From Ahaetulla prasina (Eukaryota > Chordata > Lepidosauria > Squamata > Colubridae), in NCBI RefSeq assembly GCF_028640845.1, contig NC_080540.1, forward strand, positions 152,279,920 through 152,343,919: 64,000 nucleotides of DNA. The letters are read 5' to 3'. Positions 63,713 through 64,000 of the stretch are shown here, piece after piece (the first letter of the stretch is position 1; every line of letters starts with the position of its first letter). The translations under genes and the position numbers were made by a program. Under the pieces are notes generated by a model. It saw only the letters and a program-made list of their open reading frames with translations. It did not search any database and was not told where the DNA came from.

Positions 63713-64000
63713 CAGCCAGTCCTCAGAACCATTTGTTTAGTGACCATTCAAAGTTACAACCCCACCGAAAAAAGTGATCAGTCCTCATAGTTAAAACCGT
63801 CACAGAATCCCCATGGTCACATGGCTAAAATTTGGGAGGGTTGCCGTGTCCTGGGATCACATGATCACCATTTGCAACCTTCCCAGTCATTTTCTGACAA
63901 GCAAAGCAAATGGGGGAAGCCGGATTCACTTAATGACTACGATTCCCTTAATAGTGAATTGCTTAACCGCGATGGCAATAAAAGCTCATAAAACCAGGTG
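63713..64000 (-). mobile_element. Tigger-like MITE, copy 6, cut by window end
   Basis: Begins CAGCCAGTCCTCAGAACC after TA and matches copy 4 in orientation, including AGCCGGATTCACTTAATGAC. Its right end lies beyond the window. Confidence 0.8.

Overview
This 64 kb window looks like non-coding DNA from a squamate reptile, most likely an advanced snake. The evidence is the repeat content: CR1-group LINEs that end in (AATAG)n/(ATTCT)n microsatellites (a known snake trait), Sauria-type tRNA SINEs with an ACCTTT tail, other squamate tRNA SINEs, L2 and L1 fragments, and very many hAT MITEs. I found no host protein-coding exon, rRNA, tRNA gene or CRISPR array that I could support. Most open frames are chance, sit in LTRs or simple repeats, or are shadows of retrotransposon frames. 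The window is best read as a gene desert or a very long intron.

Layout. 0-11.5 kb: Sauria SINE, Tigger-like MITEs, a snake CR1, a small Penelope-like element (PLE), an LTR, a hAT MITE and a 5'-truncated L1 with a perfect 18-bp target-site duplication (TSD) and a SINE inside it. 11.5-24.9 kb: mostly unique AT-rich DNA with MITEs, solo LTRs and a second small PLE with a 14-bp TSD. 25-32 kb: two snake CR1 copies, a third PLE fragment and a dense set of nested hAT elements, including a 135-bp palindrome inside a 1.1-kb hAT element. 32-43 kb: SINE/CR1/MITE nests, long purine microsatellites, a LINE RT fragment carrying a second Sauria SINE, and an L2 inside a Tigger-like MITE. 43.4-48.3 kb: the empty-site sister of the 1.1-kb hAT element, then the main item, a 3.4-kb PLE composite with two inverted arms, a 444-codon reverse transcriptase/GIY-YIG frame and a hammerhead-ribozyme-like core in each arm. 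49-64 kb: CR1 fragments, a 0.73-kb-spaced duplication, hAT-in-hAT and CR1-hAT-LTR nests, two MITEs in one target site, an antisense L1, SINEs and a solo LTR.

The elements do not form a host pathway, but they interact as parasites. LINE machinery (L2, BovB, CR1, L1) has copied SINEs and truncated LINE ends. hAT transposase acting in trans has placed at least sixteen short elements with 8-bp duplications. LINE tails seeded several of the microsatellites. Family names rest on sequence features recognised by eye (terminal repeats, TSDs, motif order); no database search was run.
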